A stretch of 49,111 nucleotides of DNA from Methylobacterium sp. J-078 (GTDB lineage: Bacteria > Pseudomonadota > Alphaproteobacteria > Rhizobiales > Beijerinckiaceae). The notes beneath the pieces were generated by a model. That model saw only the letters and a program-made list of their open reading frames with translations. It ran no database searches and was not told the DNA's origin. Position 1 is the first letter of the stretch. Each line of letters starts with the position of its first letter. Made by a program: the position numbers and the translations under genes. The stretch is taken from the NCBI RefSeq assembly GCF_022829285.1, contig NZ_JAKSYI010000036.1, positions 1-49,111 of the forward strand. The letters run 5' to 3'. Of the stretch, positions 34,322 to 42,512 are shown in pieces.

Positions 34322-36570
34322 CAGAACCGCACCGAGATCGTGCCGGTGAAGCGCCGGGGCGCGCCGGGATAGACCCGGAAGGCGTTGTTCGAGCTCTCGT
34401 AGTAGGTCGCGTCGAAGATGTTCTCGACGTTGAGGCCGAAGCGCATGTTCTCGTAGCGATAGTAGGCCAGGGCATCGACCGCGATGTAGGCCGGGAGCAC
34501 GAAGCCGGAGCCCCCCGCGTCTCCGGCGCGTTCGCCGACGCCGCGCACGCCGCCGCCGAGGCCGAGGCCCTTCCAGGGGCCGGCCTGTACCTCGTGCACG
34601 GCGAGCAGGCTGCCCGAGTGGCGCGGGATGTTGATCAGCGGCGCACCCACGGGGAGCACGTTGTCCTTCGTGACCACGGCGTCGGCGTAGACGTAGCCCG
34701 CCAGGATCTTGATCTCGGGGGTGATCTGGCCGGCGGCCGTGAGCTCGAAGCCCTGGCTGCGCACCCCGCCGGCCGCCAGGGAGAAGCCCGAATTGTTGGG
34801 GTCGGCCGTGAGCACGTTCTGCCGCTCGATGCGGAAGGCCGCCGCCGTCAGGCCGAGCGCGCCGCCGAACAGGTCGAGCTTGGCGCCGACTTCGTAGCCG
34901 AGGCCGGTCTCGGGCTCGAACGGCACGGAGCGGGCCACCGCGAAGGCGTCGGGGCCGATATTGGGCCGGAAGCTGGTGCCCACGTTCGTGTAGAGGGCGA
35001 GCTCCGGCAGGGGCTGGTAGACGAGGCCGGCGCGCGGCGTGGCTGCCACCCGGGACTGGTCGACCTGGGTCGCCGTGGTGCGCTCGCGGAAGGACTGCTC
35101 GAAGAAATCGAAGCGCACGCCGAGCAGGGCTTTCCATTCCGGGCTGAGGGCGATCTGGTCCTGGGCGTAGAGGGCGGTGTTGGTGACCCGCTCCAGGTTG
35201 TTGCGCCGGATGGTGAGCGGCGGCAGGGCCTGGCCGTAGCGCGGATCGTAGATGTCGAGGCTGTAGGGGCTCTGGCGGAAATTCGAGCGGTCGTAGACCA
35301 CGCGGCTGTCGGTGCTCTCGCGCTCGAAGCCGAGAAGCACGGTATGGCCGAGATCGCCGGTGGCGAAGCGCCCCACCACCTCGGCCTGGCCGATGGCGGT
35401 ATCCCAGCGGTAATCGCGAAAATTCCGGTCGCGCAGGACGGTGCGATTGTCGGCGGCCAGGCCACGGACCTCCGCCGATTCCCCGACCAGCGAGCCGGTG
35501 TTGAAGTGGGTCGCCAGCCGCATCTGCCAGTCGGCGTTGAAGCGGTGCTCGACCCGCACCTGCATCGTGTCCGAACTCTGGTACGTGCTCTGCCCGGGCT
35601 CACCGAGGAAGCGGGAGATCGGCAGGAATCCCAGTTGCTTGTTGATCGCGATCACGCCCCGGTCGAAGACGACACGGTTGCGCAGAAACTCGGTCTCGAC
35701 GGTGACCTTCGTGTCCGGCGTGATCTGCCAGCTCACCACGGGCGCGACGAGGAGCCGGTCGCCATCCACGAAATCGCGAAAGCTGTTCTGGCGGCCGCCC
35801 GCGACGTTGAAGCGGTAGAGCAGCGTGCCGTCCTCGTTGAGTGCGCCGCCGGCATCGACCGTGCCGCGGAACTGCTCGAACGAGCCCCAAAGGCCGCCCA
35901 TCTCGACGAAGCGCTCGGCCGTCGGCTGCTTGGTGACGAAGTTGACGAGGCCGCCCGGGTCGCTGCGCCCGAACAAGCCGCCGCCGGGGCCCTTGAGCAC
36001 CTCGATGCGCTCCACGTTCTGGGTATCGGGTGGCGGCGGCGAACCGCGGTTGATCGGGAAGCCGTTGCGGTAGAGCTCCGAGGTGGTCGTGCCGCGGATG
36101 GCGTAGCTGAACACCGTGAGTCCGCCGAAATTGTTCTGCTGGGCCACGCCGGGCGTGTAGTTGAAGACGCGGTCGACGCGGGTGGCGGCGAGATCGGTGA
36201 TGACCTCGCGCGGCGCGACGGTGACGACCTGGGGTACGTCGCGCTGAGGCGTGTCGGTCTTGGTGCTGCTCACCGCGCGGTCGGCCCGGTAGCCCGGCGT
36301 CGGGCCGATCAGGCCGATTCCCGATTTGGGGCCAGCACCAACGGCGACCGAGGCACTCCCGCCAGCCCCCTCGACGGAGAGTTCCTCCAGCGTGACGGCC
36401 TCCTGCGCCCGGGCCTCCAAGGCGGGCGAACCCGTCGAGAGGATCGCGGCGAGGGCGCAACGCGATCCCCGGCGTCCGGCCCTCCAGCGGCGCTTGGTGG
36501 ATGCGGGCGGGTTCAGGATCAGGGCCGTCGCGGTGGGCAGGCTCGGACGAGGGGACACCGATGCGCTCAA
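34321..36570 (-). CDS. TonB-dependent outer-membrane receptor under a cobalamin riboswitch
   Basis: A 749-residue TonB-dependent receptor. After an Arg-rich signal sequence (cleavage about residue 55, after ARA) come a plug domain (ITDLAATRVDRVFNYTPGVA, then VERIEVLKGPGGGLFGRSDP and GGLVNFVTKQ) and a beta-barrel ending in GTISVRF with the C-terminal Phe needed for barrel assembly. Overall it resembles siderophore receptors (FhuA/FpvA type) more than BtuB. The cobalamin riboswitch about 110 nt upstream nevertheless suggests a corrinoid, cobalt chelate or another ligand needed when B12 is short. It is the first gene of an operon whose genes all overlap. Confidence 0.88.
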   Translation of the reverse strand: MSASVSPRPSLPTATALILNPPASTKRRWRAGRRGSRCALAAILSTGSPALEARAQEAVTLEELSVEGAGGSASVAVGAGPKSGIGLIGPTPGYRADRAVSSTKTDTPQRDVPQVVTVAPREVITDLAATRVDRVFNYTPGVAQQNNFGGLTVFSYAIRGTTTSELYRNGFPINRGSPPPPDTQNVERIEVLKGPGGGLFGRSDPGGLVNFVTKQPTAERFVEMGGLWGSFEQFRGTVDAGGALNEDGTLLYRFNVAGGRQNSFRDFVDGDRLLVAPVVSWQITPDTKVTVETEFLRNRVVFDRGVIAINKQLGFLPISRFLGEPGQSTYQSSDTMQVRVEHRFNADWQMRLATHFNTGSLVGESAEVRGLAADNRTVLRDRNFRDYRWDTAIGQAEVVGRFATGDLGHTVLLGFERESTDSRVVYDRSNFRQSPYSLDIYDPRYGQALPPLTIRRNNLERVTNTALYAQDQIALSPEWKALLGVRFDFFEQSFRERTTATQVDQSRVAATPRAGLVYQPLPELALYTNVGTSFRPNIGPDAFAVARSVPFEPETGLGYEVGAKLDLFGGALGLTAAAFRIERQNVLTADPNNSGFSLAAGGVRSQGFELTAAGQITPEIKILAGYVYADAVVTKDNVLPVGAPLINIPRHSGSLLAVHEVQAGPWKGLGLGGGVRGVGERAGDAGGSGFVLPAYIAVDALAYYRYENMRFGLNVENIFDATYYESSNNAFRVYPGAPRRFTGTISVRF

Positions 36571-36681
36571 GGTTGTCGAGCGACAGCCGAGCGGGTGCCC
36601 TCACGGGATCGGCGGCGTCAGCAGCCAAGTCCGTTCCAGCGCTCCGCCGGGACACCCCGCCCGAGAGACGTTACATCGCAA

Positions 36682-36856
36682 GGCAGGTCTCCTGGCTCGC
36701 GGGTCGTCGCCCTTGCCCGGCCTTCCCGGTGCTGGGCACCAGTGACCATGGATGGCAGGAACTCGCCGCTGACAGTTGCGGGGGCAGCTTCGGAAGCGCT
36801 CCTGCGAGCACCCCGAATTCCCTCTTAGCCCGCGAGCCGACGACCCGCAGGAACCT
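36682..36856 (-). promoter_or_regulatory. Cobalamin riboswitch
   Basis: On the minus strand the hallmark elements appear in order. AGAGGGAATTCGGGG comes first, then GCTGCCCCCGCAACTGTCAG, TCACTGGTGCCCAGCACCGG followed by GAAGGCC, and the B12 box AGCCAGGAGACCTGCC (36682-36697). Flanking arms around 36695-36712 and 36828-36849 are complementary (GGGTCGTCG with CGACGACCC) and close the structure. It lies about 110 nt upstream of the receptor start, on the same strand. By established mechanism, bound adenosylcobalamin or related corrinoid should lower expression of the downstream operon. Confidence 0.93.
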
Positions 36857-37096
36857 TGACGGTCAGACATTCGCCGGGCGCCCCCGCTTAGTCAATCGTG
36901 GGAACGCGGTTTTTTGCAACATTGTAACGTTGCGCAGAATCGATCCTTGCGCCGGCTCTTCCTGGCAACGCCATGCTCGTGAGCGTGAGCGCATTGCGAT
37001 GACCGATCGACCGCTCGCTTCACCCGACCATAAATGCGGTGATGCGGGGCCGCCGGGCCGAGCCCATACGATGGAGCCTGTTCTCTCCTCGAACGA

Positions 37097-37227
37097 TCAG
37101 CCGTCGTCGCGCGCCGCGCCGAGTTCGGCTTCCGCCAGCCCTCGCGGCGTCAGGTATGGCAGGAACAGGTTCATCACTTGGCGTGCGCCCCAGTCGACAG
37201 GCGCGCGTGTGACCTCGCCGATGCCCC
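37097..37227 (-). pseudogene. C-terminal gene fragment cut by IS remnant
   Basis: An open minus-strand frame running from the edge of the IS3 remnant to TGA at 37097 encodes about 43 residues, including VDWGARQVMNLFLPYLTPRG and an acidic tail. It has a coding-like composition and could be the end of a regulator (TetR-like), but the family is not secure. The stretch between it and the riboswitch (36857-37096) holds no recognisable gene; it includes an AT-rich patch near 36910-36930. Confidence 0.3.
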
Positions 37228-37229
37228 GG

Positions 37230-37730
37230 TGACCTGACCGGCTGGCTTTGGAACGGGCTGATTGAGGGGATCAGCCAGGACCAAGGGAGTTGGAGATGAA
37301 GCGAGGCCAGAAGACGGGTGCGGAGCAGGTTGTGCTGAAGCTTCGCCAGATCGCGGTTCAGACGGCCCAGGGCAAGAGTTTGGCCCTGGCCTGCAAGGAG
37401 GCCGAGATCTCCGAGTATGGTCTCTCAGAACGCCATGCCTGCCGGATCGTTGGCCAGAACCGGGGCACGCAGCGCTACATACCGACGGTGCCGGCTGACG
37501 AGGATGCGCTGACCCGCGCCATCATCGTCCTGGCGTCTGAGTACCAACCCTATGGCTACCGCCGTGTCACCGCGCTGCTGCAGGCAGCGGGCTGGCAGAT
37601 GGGCAAGGACTTGGTTCAGCGGATCTGGCGTCGTGAGGGGCTCAAGGTCCCGCAGAAGCATCGGCCGCGAAGCCGGTTGTGGTTGAACGACGGCTCCTGC
37701 GTGCGGCTGCGGCCGCTCCATCGCAATCAC
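37230..37730 (+). mobile_element. IS3-type element remnant with orfA-orfB fusion
   Basis: The element end probably starts at TGACCTGACCGG (37230). An ATG at 37296 opens an OrfA N-terminus (MKRGQKTGAEQVVLKLRQIA to KEAEISE), joined in frame to OrfB (YGLSERHACRIVGQNRGTQR, SEYQPYGYRRVTALLQAAGW, then RPLHRNH). This implies loss of the orfA end and orfB start. Homology stops near 37730, before the catalytic DDE core. The fused frame runs on to 37763 with unrelated residues. The element cannot be active. Confidence 0.75.
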
Positions 37731-37763
37731 GCCTCCAATGAAATTTGCGACTTAGCCCTTTAG

Positions 37764-37882
37764 CTGAAAATTCGTTCCGGAAATTCAGTGCAACACAAAC
37801 ATATATTATCACGTATTATTTGAAAATCGATGAGCGCTGACTTAAAAATCCTATGATAATTTACATACTCAAATTTTGCAGT
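37764..37882. other. AT-rich junction DNA between IS remnant and exporter gene
   Basis: These 119 nt are strikingly AT-rich compared with everything around them, and the AT-rich DNA extends into the last codons of the exporter gene. No gene is visible. It may be remnant DNA from an insertion or a deletion junction. Confidence 0.5.
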
Positions 37883-40003
37883 CTAAGCGAGCACTTGCGC
37901 TACAAAATGATAAGTAGCGTTTGCGTGCATCACGGTCGCGGGGCGGTGCGCGACGATCACGCGGGTCATGCGCAGGTCCCGCAGGGCGGTCGCGATGGCG
38001 GCCTCCGTGGGCTCGTCGAGGTGGCTCGTCGCTTCGTCCAGGAACAGGATCTCGGGTCGTCGGTAGAGCGCGCGGGCCAGGATCACGCGCTGCTTCTGCC
38101 CCCCCGACAGGGTGGAGCCCATGTCGCCGACCAAAGTCTCGAACCCCATCGGCGTCCGGCGGATGTCGTCGAGAACCGCGGCACGCGCCGCGCATTCCTC
38201 GATCCAGCCCGGATCGGGCCGCTCGTCGAAACAGGCGATGTTCTCGGCGATCGATCCCGCGAACAGGCCGTCGTTCTGCATTACGCCGGCGATGCGCCGG
38301 CGATAGGCCGCCGACCCAAGGGTGCGCAGGTCCTGGCCGTCGATCAGCACGCTGCCCTCGGTGGCCGGCAGCAGACCCATCATGACCTTCATCAGGCTCG
38401 ACTTGCCGCAGCCCGACGGTCCCGTGATCGCGAAGCTCGATCCGGCGGCGATATCGAGGGCGAGGTCGCGGAAGATCCACGGCTCGTCGCTGCCGTAGCG
38501 CAGGGCGAGGCCCCGCACCGCGATGCTGCCGGTGGCACCCCCGGCCCCGACGACGGCCGGACTCGGCACCGACGGCGCGAGCGTGAGAGCCTGCTCCTCG
38601 GGCTCGCTCATCACGATGTCCGACAGGCGATCGGTCTGGACGTTGAGCATCCGCAGCTGGAAGCCCGACTGGATGAGGTTGCCGATCCGCTGCGAGAACT
38701 GGTCGCGGTAGGCGAGGAAGGCCACCAGCATGCCCAGAGTCATCGACTGGTCGATCACCGCTCGCGCGCCGAGGACGAGGAGCAGGAGGCGGTCGATCCC
38801 GAACAGCAACTCGTTGGCCCGCCCGAAGACGAGGTCGAGGCGCTGCAGGCGCAGGCGCGCGTTCACCGAGGTGACGAAGTGGTTCATCCAGGTGCCGCTG
38901 CGGCGCTCGCGCAGGTCAAGGAGCTTCACGCTGGCCATGCCGCGCACGGTCTCGATGAAATGCGACTGCTGGCGCGCCTCCGCGACGATCGCCTCCTCGG
39001 TCCCCTCCCGGTAGGAGCCGTAGGCGAAGATTCGCAGGATCGCGGTCAGGACTGTCGAGGCGACGACGACGAGCGCGAGCCATCCCCCGTAGACCACCAG
39101 CATGGCGAGCATGCCCACGGACATGATCCCGTCGAGGATCGCCTGCACGAGGTCCGTCGTGATCCCCTTCTGGATCGTGGCGAGCGACCCGAAGCGCGAG
39201 ATCACGTCGCCCACGTGGCGCTTCTCGAAATAATCAAGCGGCAGCCGCGAGAGATGTCCGAACAGGCTCCCGGACCATTGCAGGTTCAACTTCGTGCCTG
39301 TGAGCATGATCGCCCAGGTTCGAGCCACCGAGAGCACCAGCTGGACCACGAGCAGGAGAGCCAGTCCCACCGCCACCACGAGAAGGAGGTCGAGGTCGGC
39401 GTTGACGATGACCTCGTCGATGACGATCTGCGAGGCGATCGGCATCAGGATCGCGACGAGTTCGATCCCGAGGGAGAGGGCGAGGATCTGGGCCAGCGCC
39501 GGGCGGATGCCACCGATGGTGCGGAAGAGGTCCCGCAGGGCGAGCCCGCGCTGGCGCTTTTCGCGCACAAAGCTCGTCGTCGGGCTCGTCTCCAGGGCGA
39601 CGCCCGTAAACTCCCGCGAGGCCTCCGCCAGGGTAAGCCGGCGCGGGCCGCGTGCCGGGTCGTGGATGGTGATGCCGTTCGCCCGGACGGCCGTCAGCAC
39701 CACGAAGTGGTTGAGGCCCCAGTGCAGGATGCACGGCAGCTTCAGGCGCGGCAGGTCCTTGAGCTCAGCCCGCAGGGCCCGTGTCGCCAGGCCCATCGTA
39801 CCGGCGAGGTCGATGAGGTTGCGCAGGGTCATGCCCTTGAGGGACAGGGCGTGCCGCCGCCGCATGGTCCCGAGATCGACGTGGCGACCATGGTAGCCGA
39901 GGACCATGCCGAGGCAGGCCATGCCGCATTCCGCCGCCTCCGCCTGGAGCAGGACGGGCGCGCGCCGGCCGAAGCCGAAATGGAGGTTGGTCAGGAGACT
40001 CAC
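37883..40003 (-). CDS. C39 peptidase-containing ABC exporter (bacteriocin/microcin type)
   Basis: A 706-residue peptidase-exporter (CvaB/PCAT type). The N-terminal C39 domain has the catalytic triad and oxyanion residue: Gln20, Cys26 in AECGMAC, His99 in HWGLNHF and Asp115 in HDPARG. Six transmembrane helices lie at about 165-430, then an ABC domain with Walker A GPSGCGKSS, signature LSGGQKQR, Walker B ILFLDEATSHLDE and H-loop VIVAHRP. It should cleave double-glycine leaders and export the mature peptides, here most likely the two encoded at 41433 and 41757. Its last about ten residues are encoded by AT-rich DNA next to the IS remnant and look atypical, so the extreme C-terminus may have been replaced. 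Confidence 0.93.
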   Translation of the reverse strand: MSLLTNLHFGFGRRAPVLLQAEAAECGMACLGMVLGYHGRHVDLGTMRRRHALSLKGMTLRNLIDLAGTMGLATRALRAELKDLPRLKLPCILHWGLNHFVVLTAVRANGITIHDPARGPRRLTLAEASREFTGVALETSPTTSFVREKRQRGLALRDLFRTIGGIRPALAQILALSLGIELVAILMPIASQIVIDEVIVNADLDLLLVVAVGLALLLVVQLVLSVARTWAIMLTGTKLNLQWSGSLFGHLSRLPLDYFEKRHVGDVISRFGSLATIQKGITTDLVQAILDGIMSVGMLAMLVVYGGWLALVVVASTVLTAILRIFAYGSYREGTEEAIVAEARQQSHFIETVRGMASVKLLDLRERRSGTWMNHFVTSVNARLRLQRLDLVFGRANELLFGIDRLLLLVLGARAVIDQSMTLGMLVAFLAYRDQFSQRIGNLIQSGFQLRMLNVQTDRLSDIVMSEPEEQALTLAPSVPSPAVVGAGGATGSIAVRGLALRYGSDEPWIFRDLALDIAAGSSFAITGPSGCGKSSLMKVMMGLLPATEGSVLIDGQDLRTLGSAAYRRRIAGVMQNDGLFAGSIAENIACFDERPDPGWIEECAARAAVLDDIRRTPMGFETLVGDMGSTLSGGQKQRVILARALYRRPEILFLDEATSHLDEPTEAAIATALRDLRMTRVIVAHRPATVMHANATYHFVAQVLA

Positions 40004-40007
40004 GCGT

Positions 40008-41285
40008 TCATTGGCCCCGGGTCACGAGATCGACGCTGCGCTTGACCCGGTACAGGGGATCCAGGAGCCATCGGTAGAGCGAGCGCTGCTCCAGGGCGAT
40101 ATCGGCCTCCACGCGCATGCCCGCCTCGAGGCGGCGCTTCTCGCCGTAGGCAAGGACCGCATCCTCGTCCGGGCGGACGACGATGCGGTAGATCCCGTCG
40201 CCGCTCTTGGCCTTGCCGCCGGCGGGCTCCGGCGCATCCGCGGCCTCCAGGGGCGCGCGGGTCACCTCCGAGACGGTTCCGCGATAGAGGCCGAAGCGCT
40301 GGAACGGGAACGCGGCGTAGCGAAGCATCACCGGCTCCCCGGTATCGATGAAGCCGATGGCCGAGGATTCGACGAACAGGTTGGCCTGAAGGCGCCCCTC
40401 GCTCGGCAGCAGCGTCAGCAGCGTAGCGCCTGCCGACACGCTCTGGCCGGCCTGGACGCGGATGGAGGTGAGGATCCCGCTCTCGGGCGCCCGCACCTCG
40501 ATGCCGCGGCGGGCCTCGCTCTCGGCCCGCTGCTGTTCGAGCTGGGCGGCGGTACGGTCCATCTCGGCGAGGTCCCGGGCGAGCTTGTCGTCGAAGGTGG
40601 CAAGCGTCGAGCGCAGTTCCCCGACCTTGCCCACGAGCTGGAGGTTGGAGTTCCGGAACTGGGCGAGCTGAGAGCTGGCCTGCAGGTAGAGGTAGTTCTG
40701 GTTCTGCAGGTCGGCGGACCGCGCGAACCCGTCGCCGACGGCCTTGGCCAGAACGTCGACGCGCTCCTTCAGCGGCGGCACCAGCTTTTCCTGAAGGCTC
40801 ACCTGCTCCACGAGCTGGCGCGACTGGGATTGCAGGTTGTCGATCTGCTCGGCGAGCGAACGCTTTTCGGTCTCGGCCATGCTCGCGCGCAACGCCGCCT
40901 GGGTCTCGATGCTCGCCTTCTGCCGTGCGAGCTGGTCGATGATGCGCTGCTGGGTCGGACCGTTGGCGGAGACCGCGTCGAGATCCAGCGTGTAGAGGAG
41001 CTGCCCGCGCCGGACCTTGTCGCCCTCCTTGACCCCCGAACTGCCGACCCGGCCCGCCACGGGACTCGCCACCGTCATCAGGCCGACGTCGGGGGTCAAC
41101 ATCCCGTAAGCGTGCACGCGCCGCGTGTAGGTGCCGATCGCGACGAAGAGGAGCGTCGCGACGATCATCAACACCGTCAATCCGGTCACCGTGCGAACCG
41201 AGACGGGCTGAACGATCTGGGCTTCTCCGAGCCAGGAATCCTTGCGTGCCTGAGCGACCTCGGCGCGAAACAACGGTGTCGTCAT
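40008..41285 (-). CDS. HlyD/CvaA-type secretion adaptor
   Basis: A 425-residue membrane-fusion protein. A short cytoplasmic N-terminus (LFRAEVAQARKDSWLGEAQI) matches CvaA-type adaptors. One membrane span lies near residues 27-48, then a split lipoyl domain (VASPVAGRVGSSGVKEGDKV and EVRAPESGILTSIRVQAGQS) flanks a long helical hairpin (about residues 115-280). The ATG at 41285 is chosen over 41414 because it gives the family N-terminus. Its stop lies 4 nt before the exporter start. Together with the C39 exporter and an outer-membrane TolC encoded elsewhere it would form a type I secretion channel. Confidence 0.9.
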   Translation of the reverse strand: MTTPLFRAEVAQARKDSWLGEAQIVQPVSVRTVTGLTVLMIVATLLFVAIGTYTRRVHAYGMLTPDVGLMTVASPVAGRVGSSGVKEGDKVRRGQLLYTLDLDAVSANGPTQQRIIDQLARQKASIETQAALRASMAETEKRSLAEQIDNLQSQSRQLVEQVSLQEKLVPPLKERVDVLAKAVGDGFARSADLQNQNYLYLQASSQLAQFRNSNLQLVGKVGELRSTLATFDDKLARDLAEMDRTAAQLEQQRAESEARRGIEVRAPESGILTSIRVQAGQSVSAGATLLTLLPSEGRLQANLFVESSAIGFIDTGEPVMLRYAAFPFQRFGLYRGTVSEVTRAPLEAADAPEPAGGKAKSGDGIYRIVVRPDEDAVLAYGEKRRLEAGMRVEADIALEQRSLYRWLLDPLYRVKRSVDLVTRGQ

Positions 41286-41353
41286 CGACGGTGGCGTTTC
41301 TCCGTGCCGCGCCTTGCGGTCGATCTTTGGGGACGGCGTCTGAACCGAAGTCA

Positions 41354-41380
41354 GCGGCAAGCCCACGGGGAGCTTGCCGC
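41354..41380 (-). promoter_or_regulatory. Hairpin between the peptide genes and the adaptor gene
   Basis: GCGGCAAGC (41354-41362) and GCTTGCCGC (41372-41380) make a perfect 9-bp stem with a 9-nt loop, 52 nt downstream of the peptide-1 stop. No T-run follows on the minus strand. In bacteriocin operons such hairpins often act as partial terminators or RNA-stability elements, giving more peptide mRNA than exporter mRNA. Confidence 0.5.
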
Positions 41381-41432
41381 CTATGGTCGGATCGAGTCTG
41401 CCGCCGGACTTCAACCGGACGGCGACACCCTC

Positions 41433-41642
41433 TTACTTGCCGCCCAGGAGGCCACCGACCGCGCCGAGCAGGCCACCGACCAGACCGCTCACGAGACCGC
41501 CGACTTGCCCGACCACGCCGGAGACGGCGCCCAGCTCACTGGAGAGGTCGAGATCGAGGCCGAGGCCCAGGGACAGGCCGCCGCCCACGGCGTCGAGTTC
41601 CGTCGCGTTGAGCTCGCGAATGGTGTCATGGTTCTGAGTCAT
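41433..41642 (-). CDS. Double-glycine-leader peptide 1 (bacteriocin/microcin-like precursor)
   Basis: A 69-residue precursor. The leader ends RELNATELDAVGG, which fits the double-glycine pattern (ELxxxELxxVxGG) cut by C39 peptidases. Cleavage after Gly21 leaves a 48-residue mature peptide. The mature part starts GLSLGLGLDLDLSSELG and ends in a Gly/Leu/Val-rich tail full of GxxxG and GG spacings (GGLVSGLVGGLLGAVGG), with a terminal Lys and no Cys. GGAG lies 7 nt before the ATG. Neighbouring genes supply adaptor and peptidase-exporter. A membrane-active class II-type bacteriocin is the best guess; activity is not shown by sequence. Confidence 0.82.
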   Translation of the reverse strand: MTQNHDTIRELNATELDAVGGGLSLGLGLDLDLSSELGAVSGVVGQVGGLVSGLVGGLLGAVGGLLGGK

Positions 41643-41756
41643 GGTCGTTCTCCGATTGGGCCGATCTCAGCCAAGGATTCGGGTATTCCGTCGCCACGGG
41701 GCCACGCGTTTAGAGAGGGCCGGACTGCGCGACCCGGGCTAACTGAATGCTGGGGC

Positions 41757-41978
41757 TCACTTGCCGCCGAGCAAGCCGCCCACGAGGCCGCCGACAGCAC
41801 CCAGCAGGCCGCCGACCAGACCGCTCACGAGTCCGCCGACTTGGCCGACGACGCCCGAGACAGCACCAAGTTCGCTGGAGAGGTCGAGATCGAGGCCAAG
41901 TCCCAGGGACAAGCCACCGCCCACAGCGTCGAGTTCCGTCGCATTAAGTTCGCGAATGGTGTCGATCTTGTTGGACAT
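41757..41978 (-). CDS. Double-glycine-leader peptide 2 (bacteriocin/microcin-like precursor)
   Basis: A 73-residue precursor, first gene of the export operon. From residue 6 to near the C-terminus it is identical to peptide 1, apart from an extra four-residue unit (GLVG) in the C-terminal Gly-rich tail. Only the first few residues differ (MSNKI against MTQNH). Cleavage after Gly21 leaves 52 residues. GGAG lies 5 nt before the ATG. Although the proteins match, about 21 of the 57 shared codons differ synonymously, so the pair is an old duplication under strong constraint. It lies 114 nt upstream of peptide 1. No immunity gene is obvious. Confidence 0.82.
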   Translation of the reverse strand: MSNKIDTIRELNATELDAVGGGLSLGLGLDLDLSSELGAVSGVVGQVGGLVSGLVGGLLGAVGGLVGGLLGGK

Positions 41979-42512
41979 GATATCTCCAATTCTTGATGCG
42001 GGATGAAATCGTATTCAATTTCTCTTCGTGTACTTGAGAGCAGCGTCCCTGTTGCTCCTGACTACGAAGCTAACGGATGGGAAACATACTTCAACCCTGC
42101 CGGCGGACGCCGCCTCGATCCGCGGTACGTCGGCGCCGAATTTTGATCGGCCGGGATCGCCTGGGTCTTTGCCGAGGCAAAGGATGCCTGGATCGTTCGT
42201 CCGGTCGTCGTATTTGGCGAAAATTGAGATCGGTGCCACGACACTCTGGATGTCAGATTAAACTGTTGATTTTTAGCATAAAAATTGAAAATGCCTGACA
42301 ATTTGTCGCAGAGAAAAACGCGCTTCCACTGCTTGCCGCTGCGGAAAAATCCTCTTCCGGAATCGGTTTCAGGAAATTGCTCTCATCGCGGAGGCACGGT
42401 TATACCGATGGAATTATAGAGCTTCCGGTCGGCAGCCCGGTGACGGTCCAGCTTCGCGTTGGGTAAGACACGGATGCCGATGGAAATGTCTCCAGGGTGC
42501 GGAGGAGGGTTG
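41979..42512. promoter_or_regulatory. Divergent control region of the peptide operon and AraC gene
   Basis: This 534-bp gap separates the first peptide gene (minus) from the AraC regulator (plus). An AT-rich section at 42240-42310 contains TTGTCA (minus, 42296-42301) followed by AT-rich DNA suitable for a minus-strand promoter, which would leave a leader of roughly 290 nt. A small hairpin CTTTGC-CGAG-GCAAAG lies near 42171-42186. Short open frames here lack any recognisable feature and are not annotated. Confidence 0.45.

Noticed and set aside
34321..36570. Calling the TonB receptor BtuB because of the riboswitch
   Set aside because: Its length (749), plug features and barrel look siderophore-receptor-like, and there is no BtuFCD. 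The riboswitch alone does not fix the ligand, so no symbol was given.
41433..41978. Peptide pair as RTX-type or Gly-rich structural proteins
   Set aside because: No GGxGxD calcium repeats; the N-terminal double-glycine leader and C39 exporter explain the genes better, though a non-toxin role is not excluded.
42015..42239. Minus-strand 74-codon frame upstream of the first peptide gene
   Set aside because: It could in principle be an immunity gene or extra peptide, but it begins with GTG without a good ribosome binding site, lacks a membrane helix or double-glycine leader, and other frames are equally open there.
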